The notes under the pieces were generated by a model that saw nothing but the letters and a program-made list of their open reading frames with translations, did no database searches and was not told the origin of the DNA. A DNA stretch of 7,844 nt from Pseudomonadota bacterium (lineage in GTDB: Bacteria; Pseudomonadota; Alphaproteobacteria; Micavibrionales; UBA2020), in the NCBI GenBank assembly GCA_023444705.1, contig JAEXMB010000013.1:1-7844 (forward strand), in the 5' to 3' direction. The position numbers and the translations under genes are program-made. The first letter of the stretch is position 1. Each line of letters begins with the position of its first letter. Of the stretch, positions 1-7,844 are shown piece by piece.

Positions 1-2190
<2,190 letters not shown>

Positions 2191-2196
2191 AGTTCT

Positions 2197-2202
2197 CTCC
2201 TT
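2197..2202 (-). promoter_or_regulatory. Shine-Dalgarno site that fixes the GTG start of acnA
   Basis: On the minus strand AAGGAG is followed by six bases and then GTG. There is no in-frame ATG nearby upstream, so this site decides the unusual GTG start of acnA. Confidence 0.85.
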
Positions 2203-2321
2203 ATGTAAATCTACTGCGCTTGGTTGCCAGTGCAAAGCGATCGTCGGAGCATAGCGGCGCTGCGCTAAAGGATGGTTAATGCGCCATGTCTGTGCCCGGG
2301 CGGGATCGCGATCGTGGCGGT

Positions 2322-2335
2322 TTGACCAAGATCGT
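2322..2335 (+). promoter_or_regulatory. Putative FNR/FixK-type (CRP family) binding site of the ccm promoter
   Basis: TTGACcaagATCGT matches the family pattern TTGAY-N4-RTCAA in all five bases of the left half and in three of five (ATC) in the right half. If the -10 is TATAGT at 2358-2363, transcription starts near 2370, which places the site at -48 to -35, centred at -41.5. That is the standard class II activator position. The site therefore overlaps the place of the -35 element, which is poor here. Heme and cytochrome c maturation genes are known FNR/FixK-type targets in other bacteria. The degenerate right half and the unmapped start site are the main doubts. Confidence 0.45.
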
Positions 2336-2350
2336 TTTGCCGGCGGCAAA
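2336..2350. repeat. Perfect odd palindrome, candidate operator in ccm promoter
   Basis: TTTGCCG-G-CGGCAAA is a perfect inverted repeat with 7-base arms around one central base. It directly abuts the FNR-like site and ends seven bases before the -10, so it covers about -34 to -20 of the inferred promoter. A bound protein would block RNA polymerase, which suggests a repressor operator. I do not recognise the motif as the site of a known regulator. A small RNA hairpin is less likely, because the repeat lies upstream of the inferred start. Confidence 0.4.
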
Positions 2351-2357
2351 GTTCATT

Positions 2358-2363
2358 TATAGT
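2358..2363 (+). promoter_or_regulatory. Putative -10 element of the ccmA-H promoter
   Basis: TATAGT matches TATAAT in five of six bases and is the best -10 in the region. The nearest -35-like hexamer is TTGCCG at 2337-2342 (four of six), with a short 15-base spacer. A weak -35 fits an activator-dependent promoter. The inferred start near 2370 gives a leader of about 47 bases before the ATG of ccmA. Confidence 0.45.
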
Positions 2364-2416
2364 GTGGCATCAAATTGCGTCCGGCAATTCCACCCACGAT
2401 CATAGGCGAAAGCGGA

Positions 2417-3076
2417 ATGTCCGCAACAAAACTTTCATCGCAAAACGCCGATCAGGCCGCATTTGACGCGGCTTTTGCAGCGGTGGTGAAACTTGACGGC
2501 GTTATGATCGCGCGCGGCGGGCGCGTTCTTTTCCGGAATGTCAATTTTGCTTTATCGCACGGCGAGATCGTCCAGCTGCGCGGCGCCAACGGCACGGGCA
2601 AGACCTCGTTGTTGCGCGCGATTGCGGGCGCGTTGCCTGTTGCGGGCGGCACGCTGGCGCGCCATACGGACAGCATCGCGTTTCTGCCCGCCGACGATGC
2701 GCTGTGGCACGGGCAGGTGACGGTGCGCAGCGCCCTGTGCGACTGGGCGGCGGTGCTGGGCAGTGATGCCGACGCATCTCACAGCGCGCTGGCGGCGCTT
2801 GGCCTGCAAAGTCTTGCGCAGACACCGCTTGCGGTATTGTCGATGGGGCAAAAGCGCCGCCTGTCATGGGCGCGCCTGCTGTTGCGCCCCGCCGCGCTGT
2901 GGCTGCTGGATGAGCCGTTTAACAGCCTTGACCGCGCAGGCAGTGATCTTGTGCAGGCGCAACTGCGCGCACATGTTGCGCGCGGCGGCAGTGCGGTCAT
3001 CGCCTGTCACGAAGATCTGGCCGCAGTGCTGGCGGATCTGCGCGTGTCTGTCATCGATATTGCAGGTGCGCCATGA
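2417..3076 (+). CDS. ccmA: Cytochrome c biogenesis ATP-binding export protein CcmA
   Basis: CcmA is the cytoplasmic ATPase of the CcmABCD complex; ATP hydrolysis is needed to release heme-loaded CcmE rather than to transport heme. The 219-residue protein has the full ABC order: Walker A GANGTGKTS (56-64), signature LSMGQKRRL (141-149), Walker B LWLLDEP (161-167) with Glu166, D-loop NSLD (169-172) and switch His198. The signature has Met where the general ABC consensus has Gly. I chose ATG at 2417. A longer reading from TTG at 2375 would begin five bases after the inferred transcription start. The ATG has only a weak AGGCGA seven bases upstream. Against most CcmA proteins the N-terminus is about 20 residues longer, because the family homology begins near VVKLDGVMIARGGRVLF (23-39); GTG codons at 2483 and 2486 are alternatives but have no Shine-Dalgarno site. 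The stop overlaps the ccmB start as ATGA. Confidence 0.95.
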   Translation: MSATKLSSQNADQAAFDAAFAAVVKLDGVMIARGGRVLFRNVNFALSHGEIVQLRGANGTGKTSLLRAIAGALPVAGGTLARHTDSIAFLPADDALWHGQVTVRSALCDWAAVLGSDADASHSALAALGLQSLAQTPLAVLSMGQKRRLSWARLLLRPAALWLLDEPFNSLDRAGSDLVQAQLRAHVARGGSAVIACHEDLAAVLADLRVSVIDIAGAP

Positions 3077-3744
3077 GCGGTTTTACACCTTTGCTGCGCA
3101 CGGCCCTGCGCGCCCACGGCGGGCTGTTTTCAACCGGCGGCATGGCAGCGTTTTTCGCCGTGCTGGTGGCCAGTTTGTTTGCCATCGCCCTTGCCCCCCT
3201 GCCGCAAGCGATGACGGCGGCGGGGCCGGCTGTCATCTGGCTGTGCGCAGTGTTGTCGGCGACCTTGTCGCTGGAGGCTGTGTGGCACCGCCCGCTGGCC
3301 GACGGGCGCATGGATGTGCTGTTGCTGTCAGGTGTTGCGCCCCTGCCCGTTGTCGCCGCGACGGTGGCGGCGCATTGGTTGCTGACGGGGCTGCCATTGC
3401 TGGCGGCGATGGCAGCACTGTTCGTGGCCTTTAACCTGCCGCTTGTGATGCTGGCTGTCATGATGCTTTCGCTGGTCTGTGCCACGCTGTACCTCAGCCT
3501 GACGGGCGCGGTTGCGGCACTGGTGACGCATGGTGCCCGCCAGCCGGGCATTCTGATGGTCGTGCTGATCCTGCCGCTGCAGCTACCCATGCTGTTGCTG
3601 GGCCTGATGGCGGGGGAGCGCGCCTTGCTTGATCCCTCCGCCTTCAACCCCTATGTTTACCTGCAGGCGGCGGTGCTGGTTTTTGCCCTGCCGCTTGTTC
3701 TGGGTGGTGCGGCATGGTTGCTGCGCTTCCTGCTGTCCCGTTAG
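3073..3744 (+). CDS. ccmB: Heme exporter protein CcmB
   Basis: CcmB is the inner-membrane permease-like partner of CcmA; together they drive release of holo-CcmE from the CcmCD complex. The 223-residue protein is very hydrophobic, with about six membrane segments near 24-43, 50-69, 91-119, 122-151, 159-181 and 194-219. The stretch AHWLLTGLPLL (100-110) is a family hallmark, as is the acidic cytoplasmic turn LADGRMDVLLLSG (75-87). Length is normal for CcmB (about 220). The ATG lies inside the stop of ccmA, so the two ABC subunits are probably translationally coupled, which fits equal stoichiometry. It ends in TAG and is followed by the only non-overlapping junction of the operon. Confidence 0.95.
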   Translation: MSGFTPLLRTALRAHGGLFSTGGMAAFFAVLVASLFAIALAPLPQAMTAAGPAVIWLCAVLSATLSLEAVWHRPLADGRMDVLLLSGVAPLPVVAATVAAHWLLTGLPLLAAMAALFVAFNLPLVMLAVMMLSLVCATLYLSLTGAVAALVTHGARQPGILMVVLILPLQLPMLLLGLMAGERALLDPSAFNPYVYLQAAVLVFALPLVLGGAAWLLRFLLSR

Positions 3745-3753
3745 GTTTTTTTC

Positions 3754-4476
3754 ATGTTCCACCGCTTTGCCTCGCCCACACGTTTTCTTGCCCTGGCCGA
3801 TATCGTCCAGCCGCTGGCGGTGGTTGTTGCGCTGGTTGCGGGTGTGGTTGGCCTTTATATGGCGCTGGTGACCTCGCCGGTTGACTACCAGCAGGGCGAA
3901 ACCGTGCGCATCATGTATATTCATGTGCCCGCCGCCTGGCTTGCGATGTTCGCCTATGCCAGCATGGCGGTGGCTGCGTTTTGCGGGCTGGTCTGGCGCC
4001 ATGTGGTGGCGGAGGAATTTGCCCGCGCCGCTGCCCCCGTGGGTGCGGCCTTCACGCTGGTCTGCCTTGTCACGGGTGCCTTGTGGGGGCAGCCGACATG
4101 GGGAACGTGGTGGGTGTGGGATGCGCGCCTGACGTCGGTGCTGGTGTTGTTTTTCCTCTATCTTGGTTATATGGCGCTGGTCAACGCGTTTGACGACGCG
4201 CAACGCGGATTGAATGCCGGGGCCGTGTTGTTGCTGCTGGGTGCTGTCAATTTGCCCATCATCAAGTTTTCGGTCGACTGGTGGAATACCCTGCACCAGC
4301 CCGCCAGTGTGCTGCGCCTTGACGGCCCGACCATTCATACCAGCATGTTGCAGCCGTTGCTGGTGATGGCGCTGGCCTATCTGGCGTTGTTCGTCGCGCT
4401 GGTCTGCCTGCGTCTGCGCGTGGTTTTGACGCAGCGCCGCTTGCGCAACATTGCCCTGCAAGGGGGGAGCGCATGA
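3754..4476 (+). CDS. ccmC: Heme lyase CcmC (loads heme onto CcmE)
   Basis: CcmC is an inner-membrane protein that binds heme in the periplasmic face and attaches it covalently to CcmE. The 240-residue protein has about six membrane segments and the tryptophan-rich WWD motif of the heme-handling protein family: WGQPTWGTWWVWD at 111-123. Two conserved histidines that act as axial heme ligands are present: His57 in RIMYIHVPAAW and His181 in NTLHQPAS, corresponding to His60 and His184 of E. coli CcmC. DYQQGE (44-49) is also typical. The N-terminus fits the family. It starts nine bases after ccmB, behind a weak TTAGG and a run of seven T, so its translation initiation may be less efficient than that of its neighbours. 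The end overlaps ccmD as ATGA. Confidence 0.97.
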   Translation: MFHRFASPTRFLALADIVQPLAVVVALVAGVVGLYMALVTSPVDYQQGETVRIMYIHVPAAWLAMFAYASMAVAAFCGLVWRHVVAEEFARAAAPVGAAFTLVCLVTGALWGQPTWGTWWVWDARLTSVLVLFFLYLGYMALVNAFDDAQRGLNAGAVLLLLGAVNLPIIKFSVDWWNTLHQPASVLRLDGPTIHTSMLQPLLVMALAYLALFVALVCLRLRVVLTQRRLRNIALQGGSA

Positions 4477-4622
4477 GCAGCCATATGCATTTCGTCATTG
4501 CCGCTTATGCTTTTGCAGCACTTGCGCTGGGTGCGCTGTGCATCGACAGTTATCTGCGCTGGGTGCGCGTGCGTGCGGAATACCGCAAGCTTTTTGACCG
4601 CAAGGACAAGACGGATGCGTAA
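4473..4622 (+). CDS. ccmD: Small membrane protein CcmD
   Basis: CcmD is a small single-pass protein that stabilises the CcmC-CcmE interaction and is needed for release of holo-CcmE. The reading frame gives 49 residues, starting MSSHMHFVIAAYAF. One membrane segment spans about residues 7-25, with Tyr12 near its start where the family carries a conserved tyrosine, followed by a very basic cytoplasmic tail (RWVRVRAEYRKLFDRKDK). Size, topology and position between ccmC and ccmE are all as expected; sequence conservation in this family is low, so context carries much of the call. Its ATG overlaps the stop of ccmC (ATGA) behind a strong purine run AAGGGGGGAG. Its last eight bases overlap the start of ccmE. 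Confidence 0.9.
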   Translation: MSSHMHFVIAAYAFAALALGALCIDSYLRWVRVRAEYRKLFDRKDKTDA

Positions 4623-5097
4623 AAAACAACGCATGATCTTCGTGCTGGCGATGCTGGGCTGCATGGCGCTGGCCGCAGCCCTTGCGGGATATGCGCTGCG
4701 TGACCAGCTGTCGCTGTTTTTTACGCCGGTCGAGGCGCTTGACCTGCGCGCCAAAGACGATGCCCGCGTGGCGCCGGGGCGTGATTTCCGCCTGGGCGGT
4801 CTGGTCAAGGAAGGTTCGGTCACGCCGCGCGGCGAAGACCTTGCCGTGCATTTCACCGTGACCGACCGTGCGGGAGAGGTCGCCGTCGTCTATAGCGGCG
4901 TGCTGCCCGACCTGTTCCGCGAGGGGCAGGGGGTGATCGTCACCGGCACATGGGATGATGATAAGCTGTTCACCGCCCATACCCTGCTGGCCAAGCATGA
5001 TGAAAACTATATGCCGCCCGAGGTTGCCAAGGGGCTTGAAAAGGTCAAGCCCGAAGACATCGAACACTTGCGCGCGCAACAGTCAGGCGGAAAATGA
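4615..5097 (+). CDS. ccmE: Periplasmic heme chaperone CcmE
   Basis: CcmE receives heme from CcmC through a covalent bond to a histidine and delivers it to CcmF. The 160-residue protein has a basic N-terminus (MRKKQR), one membrane anchor at about 8-28, and a periplasmic OB-fold domain. FRLGGLVKEGSV (58-69) and YSGVLPDLFREGQGV (93-107) are family hallmarks. The heme-binding motif is LAKHDENYMPP (125-135) with His128 and Tyr132, matching His130 and Tyr134 of E. coli. The frame is open upstream to 4498, but that reading would lie inside ccmD and add a non-CcmE N-terminus. ATG at 4615 gives the family start and has AAGGA eight bases upstream, within the 3' end of ccmD. The stop overlaps ccmF as ATGA. 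Confidence 0.97.
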   Translation: MRKKQRMIFVLAMLGCMALAAALAGYALRDQLSLFFTPVEALDLRAKDDARVAPGRDFRLGGLVKEGSVTPRGEDLAVHFTVTDRAGEVAVVYSGVLPDLFREGQGVIVTGTWDDDKLFTAHTLLAKHDENYMPPEVAKGLEKVKPEDIEHLRAQQSGGK

Positions 5098-7049
5098 TTA
5101 TCGAACTTGGCCACTTTGCGCTTGTCCTTGCGGTGCTGGTGGCGCTGTTGCAGGTGGTGCCTGCCTTTGCCGGTGCGCGCCTGCCCGCAGGTGCGCGCAT
5201 TGCCGTGCAGGCCAGTGTGTCGACCTTCTGGCTGGTCAGCATCGCGATGCTGGCATTGCTGCACGCCTTTGCGCTGTCTGATTTTTCCGTCATCAATGTG
5301 GCCAGCAACAGCAACACCATGAAGCCGATAGCCTACAAGCTGGCCGCGCTGTGGGGCAACCACGAAGGGTCGATGCTGTTGTGGCTGTGGATGATGTGCG
5401 GCTGGTGCGCGGCGTTTGCGCAATATACCGCGCGCCAATGGAAGCGCGGCGGCGACGGCGTGCTGGAACAGCCTGTGGCGCTGATGGCCCTTGCGGTGCA
5501 GGGGATGATTGCGGCGGGGTTTGCGCTGTTTATTCTGCTGACCTCCAACCCCTTTCTGCGCATCAGTCCCGCCCCGCGTGAGGGGCTTGATCTCAACCCT
5601 GTGCTGCAAGACCCCTTGCTCGTCATTCATCCGCCGTTTTTATATATGGGCGTGACGGGGTTTGCACTGGTTTTTGCCTTTGCCCTTGCCGCGCTGCTGC
5701 GCGGGCGCGTCGATCAATCCTTTGCGCGCCACCTGCGCCCGTGGACGATGGCGGCCTGGGTCTGGCTGACCTGCGGCATTACGCTTGGGTCCTTCTGGGC
5801 TTATTACGAACTGGGCTGGGGCGGGTTCTGGTTCTGGGATCCGGTTGAAAATATCTCTCTGCTGCCGTGGCTGGCGGGGCTGGCGTTGCTGCACAGCCTG
5901 CGCGCGCTTGAACGCCGCAACGCCCTGCCTGTCTGGACGTTGTTGCTGGCATTGGTTCCGTTCATTCTGGTGGTGATGGGCACGTTCCTGGTGCGCTCGG
6001 GCCTGCTGACGTCGGTGCATGCTTTCGCCGCCGATCCGGCGCGCGGGGTCTTTTTGCTGGCGCTGACAGTGGCGCTGGCGGCATCGGCGCTGACGGTCTA
6101 TGCCCTGCGCGCGCCGCGCATGGGGGCGGGGGCTGTGTTTGGCTGGTTCAGCCGCGACTGTGCGGTGCTGCTCAACAACGTATTCATGAGCGTGGCGCTG
6201 GTCACTGTATTTCTCGGTACTGTCTATCCCATCGTCATGGCGGCGCTTGATGCCGCCAGCGTGTCGGTGGGCGCGCCCTATTATGTGGCGATTTTTACGC
6301 CGATGCTGTTGCCCTTTGCGGCGGCGATGGGCCTGTCGCCGATGCTGGCGTGGCGTGCGACCCCTGCGGCTGGCCTGCGCCGCAACCTGCGCCTGCCGTT
6401 GTTGCTGACGCTGGCGTTGCTGTGTGTGTTGCTGGTTTCGCCTGTGCCCAAGAACGTGACGGTCTGGGTCGGCATGGCGTCGGGCATCTGGATCGCCAGT
6501 GCAACGCTGGCAGACCTGCTCAACAAGACCGACATGTTGCGCCGGTGGCGCACGGTGGGGGCCGCGCAATGGGCGATGACAATCGCGCATATCGGCTTTG
6601 CCCTGCTGCTGATCGGCGCGACCGCGGCGACGCAATGGGCCAGCCAGCAAACCGTCTGGCTGAAACCCGGCCAGCGCGTCGCTTTTGCCGGCAATACGGT
6701 GCTGATGATCGGTATCGAAAGCGGGGTGGGGCGCAACTATAACGTCGACCGCGCGATTTTTACCGTGCAGCCCGTCAACAACCCGACCAACATGATCTTT
6801 CTGGCACCGGAAAAGCGGTTTTATCCCGTACAGGAAACGCTGACCAGCGAAAGCGCGATTGCGCTTATGGGCTTTGACATCATTCATGCCGTCATGGGTG
6901 ATCAGGATGAAAAAGACCCGGCGCGCTGGGTGATCCGCCTTTACTATCACCCGCTGGTGACCTGGCTGTTTGCGGGTGGCGCGCTGATGGCGCTGGGCGG
7001 GGCTCTCTCACTGCTGGACCGCCGCCGCGCCAGGGCAGGTGGCGCATGA
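5094..7049 (+). CDS. ccmF: Cytochrome c heme lyase subunit CcmF
   Basis: CcmF is the large inner-membrane core of the holocytochrome c synthase; it takes heme from CcmE and attaches it to the CXXCH cysteines of apocytochrome c with CcmH. The 651-residue length is normal. Many membrane segments span the chain. WGNHEGS (87-93) is a family hallmark, and the WWD motif WGGFWFWDP lies at 242-250. The conserved histidines are all present: His179 (VIHPP), His267 (LLHS), His309 (SVHAF) and His499 (IAHIGFA), matching His173, 261, 303 and 491 of E. coli. A C-terminal periplasmic stretch at about 512-625 precedes a last membrane segment and a basic tail. The start overlaps the ccmE stop (ATGA), with AGGCGG just upstream, and the end overlaps ccmG the same way. 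It is not an NrfE paralogue, judging by its place in a full ccm operon. Confidence 0.97.
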   Translation: MIIELGHFALVLAVLVALLQVVPAFAGARLPAGARIAVQASVSTFWLVSIAMLALLHAFALSDFSVINVASNSNTMKPIAYKLAALWGNHEGSMLLWLWMMCGWCAAFAQYTARQWKRGGDGVLEQPVALMALAVQGMIAAGFALFILLTSNPFLRISPAPREGLDLNPVLQDPLLVIHPPFLYMGVTGFALVFAFALAALLRGRVDQSFARHLRPWTMAAWVWLTCGITLGSFWAYYELGWGGFWFWDPVENISLLPWLAGLALLHSLRALERRNALPVWTLLLALVPFILVVMGTFLVRSGLLTSVHAFAADPARGVFLLALTVALAASALTVYALRAPRMGAGAVFGWFSRDCAVLLNNVFMSVALVTVFLGTVYPIVMAALDAASVSVGAPYYVAIFTPMLLPFAAAMGLSPMLAWRATPAAGLRRNLRLPLLLTLALLCVLLVSPVPKNVTVWVGMASGIWIASATLADLLNKTDMLRRWRTVGAAQWAMTIAHIGFALLLIGATAATQWASQQTVWLKPGQRVAFAGNTVLMIGIESGVGRNYNVDRAIFTVQPVNNPTNMIFLAPEKRFYPVQETLTSESAIALMGFDIIHAVMGDQDEKDPARWVIRLYYHPLVTWLFAGGALMALGGALSLLDRRRARAGGA

Positions 7050-7546
7050 TGCGCTTTGCCCCCCTTGTGGTGTTCCTGTTGCTGGCGCTGGCGCTTGGGA
7101 CTGCGCTCTTGTCTGGTGGCGCGGCCAAGCCGCCCGACGTCATGGTGGGGCGTGCGCTGCCGCAGACGCCGGTCAGCGGGCTTGATCTTGCCATGCTTGG
7201 GCGCGGCACGGTTATTGTCAATTTTTTCGCTTCGTGGTGCGCGCCCTGCGCGGATGAACAACCCGTGCTGGCGCGGCTGGCGGGGCAGACCTCCGCACCT
7301 CTGGTCGGCATTGCTTACAAGGACAAAAGCGAAGCGGTGCGCGAATGGCTTGACGCCTACGGCAATCCTTTTGACGCACTGGGTTTTGATGCGCAAGGCG
7401 GTGCTGCCATCGACTGGGGCGTTTATGGCGTGCCGGAAACCTATGTGCTGGTCGACGGTGTGATCCGCCACCGCCATGTCGGCCCGCTCGATGATGCCGC
7501 GGTGGCGCGCGACATCGCCCCGCTGTTGCCGGAGGCTGTGCGATGA
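7046..7546 (+). CDS. ccmG: Thiol:disulfide oxidoreductase CcmG (DsbE)
   Basis: CcmG is a membrane-anchored periplasmic thioredoxin-fold protein that keeps the heme-binding cysteines of apocytochrome c, or CcmH, reduced; it normally receives electrons from DsbD or CcdA, neither of which is in the window. The 166-residue protein has an N-terminal anchor at about 5-23, the active site WCAPC with Cys65 and Cys68, and the cis-proline loop GVYGVPETY with Pro130. The Glu after this proline is typical of CcmG rather than general thioredoxins. Two adjacent ATG codons (7046 and 7049) are possible starts; 7046 gives the operon's usual ATGA overlap, and AGGTGG at 7037-7042 could serve either. The stop overlaps ccmH (ATGA). 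Confidence 0.96.
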   Translation: MMRFAPLVVFLLLALALGTALLSGGAAKPPDVMVGRALPQTPVSGLDLAMLGRGTVIVNFFASWCAPCADEQPVLARLAGQTSAPLVGIAYKDKSEAVREWLDAYGNPFDALGFDAQGGAAIDWGVYGVPETYVLVDGVIRHRHVGPLDDAAVARDIAPLLPEAVR

Positions 7547-7844
7547 AGCGTTTTATCCTGACTGTGGCGATACTGTTGGCCGTGTCCGCGCCGGCGTTTG
7601 CGATCAACCCTGACGAGGCCCTCAAGGACCCGCTGCTTGAAGCTCGTGCGCGCGCGATCACGCGCGAGGTGCGTTGCCTGGTCTGCCAGGGTGAATCCAT
7701 CGACGAATCAAACGCGCAGCTGGCGGCGGATTTGCGCGTGCTGGTGCGCAACCGTATCATGGCGGGTGACAGCGATGCGCAGGTCAAAGATTATCTTGTC
7801 GCGCGCTATGGCGAATATGTGCTGATGCGCCCGCCCTTTGGAAT
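7543..7844 (+). CDS. ccmH: Cytochrome c maturation thiol-reductase CcmH, 3' end outside window
   Basis: CcmH is a periplasmic, membrane-anchored thiol protein that reduces or binds the CXXCH motif of apocytochrome c and works with CcmF. One hundred codons are visible before the right edge. A signal peptide is clear: MKRF, a hydrophobic core, and a likely cut after APAFA at residue 20. The redox motif is RCLVCQGESI with Cys45 and Cys48, followed by the helical-bundle sequence and YGEYVLMRPPFG near the cut, all typical of CcmH/CycL. The C-terminal membrane segment lies outside, so it cannot be seen whether this is the short form (about 150 residues) or an E. coli-like fusion with a CcmI TPR domain. 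A strong GGAGG lies seven bases before the ATG, inside the end of ccmG. Confidence 0.95.
   Translation, partial: MKRFILTVAILLAVSAPAFAINPDEALKDPLLEARARAITREVRCLVCQGESIDESNAQLAADLRVLVRNRIMAGDSDAQVKDYLVARYGEYVLMRPPFG

Larger units (their letters stand above)
2191..2416. other. Divergent acnA-ccmA control region
   Basis: These 226 bases separate the two divergent start codons and contain no gene. The ccm-proximal half holds an FNR/FixK-like site, a 15-base palindrome and a -10 element, annotated separately. The acnA side shows only its ribosome binding site; I could not find a convincing -35/-10 pair for acnA. The octamer GCGATCGT occurs twice (2237-2244 and 2308-2315), with further GATCGT or ACGATC copies at 2330-2335 and 2396-2401. 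No hairpin with a T-run, riboswitch-like fold or small ORF was recognised. Confidence 0.8.

Noticed and set aside
2208..2235. Possible acnA promoter on the minus strand (TTGCAC, 16 bases, TAGATT)
   Set aside because: The hexamers match in only three and four of six positions, and the start would fall inside the acnA ribosome binding site.
2304..2313. Palindrome GATCGCGATC
   Set aside because: It is a short self-complementary word that is common by chance in GC-rich DNA, with no promoter-related spacing; weaker than the 15-base palindrome at 2336.
2375..2416. TTG start for ccmA giving 14 more residues
   Set aside because: It would begin about five bases from the inferred transcription start, lacks a Shine-Dalgarno site, and the extra residues have no family counterpart.
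2763..3434. Plus-strand open frame of 223 codons across the ccmA-ccmB junction
   Set aside because: It overlaps both real genes in another frame and has a Cys/Arg/Trp-rich composition with no domain.
3746..3752. T7 run as a rho-independent terminator between ccmB and ccmC
   Set aside because: No GC-rich hairpin precedes it, and the operon clearly continues.
3583..4461. Minus-strand open frame of 292 codons opposite ccmB/ccmC
   Set aside because: The product is Gln/His/Arg-rich low-complexity sequence, the mirror image of hydrophobic membrane-protein codons, so it is a shadow frame.
4498..4614. Upstream extension of ccmE (39 codons)
   Set aside because: It lies within ccmD, would put a non-family sequence before the clear CcmE start MRKKQR, and ATG at 4615 has its own ribosome binding site.
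5640..6950. Minus-strand open frame of 436 codons opposite ccmF
   Set aside because: It has the same Gln/Arg/His-rich composition caused by reading Leu/Ala/Val codons in reverse; ccmF on the other strand is fully supported by its motifs.

Overview
The window looks like chromosomal DNA of a GC-rich Gram-negative bacterium, most probably an alphaproteobacterium. The basis is the AcnA-type aconitase, the sequence style of the Ccm proteins (short stand-alone CcmH with an RCLVC motif, 49-residue CcmD), and the head-to-head arrangement of acnA and ccmA, which is known from alphaproteobacteria. The genus cannot be read from the sequence. All genes share the same GC-rich codon style, and there is no tRNA, rRNA, insertion sequence, CRISPR array or sign of recent transfer.

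Layout. Positions 2190 down to 1 (minus strand) hold the first 730 codons of aconitate hydratase A; its C-terminus lies beyond the left edge. Positions 2191-2416 are a 226-base divergent control region. From 2417 to the right edge the plus strand carries a compact cytochrome c maturation (system I) operon in the order ccmA, ccmB, ccmC, ccmD, ccmE, ccmF, ccmG, ccmH; ccmH is cut by the window end after 100 codons. Every junction overlaps by 4 or 8 bases except ccmB-ccmC, which has a 9-base gap.

How the genes work together. CcmC and CcmD load heme onto the periplasmic chaperone CcmE at His128. The CcmAB ATPase releases holo-CcmE. CcmG and CcmH handle thiol reduction of the apocytochrome CXXCH motif. 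CcmF takes heme from CcmE and ligates it to the apocytochrome together with CcmH. All catalytic and heme-handling residues checked are present, so the pathway looks functional. Aconitase is a TCA-cycle Fe-S enzyme with no direct role in this pathway.

The most interesting signal is in the control region. A -10 element (TATAGT) is preceded by an FNR/FixK-like site centred exactly at -41.5 from the inferred start, and a perfect 15-base odd palindrome sits between them. This suggests redox-dependent, possibly dual, control of the ccm operon. I found no undescribed biological system; the coding content is a well-known pathway.
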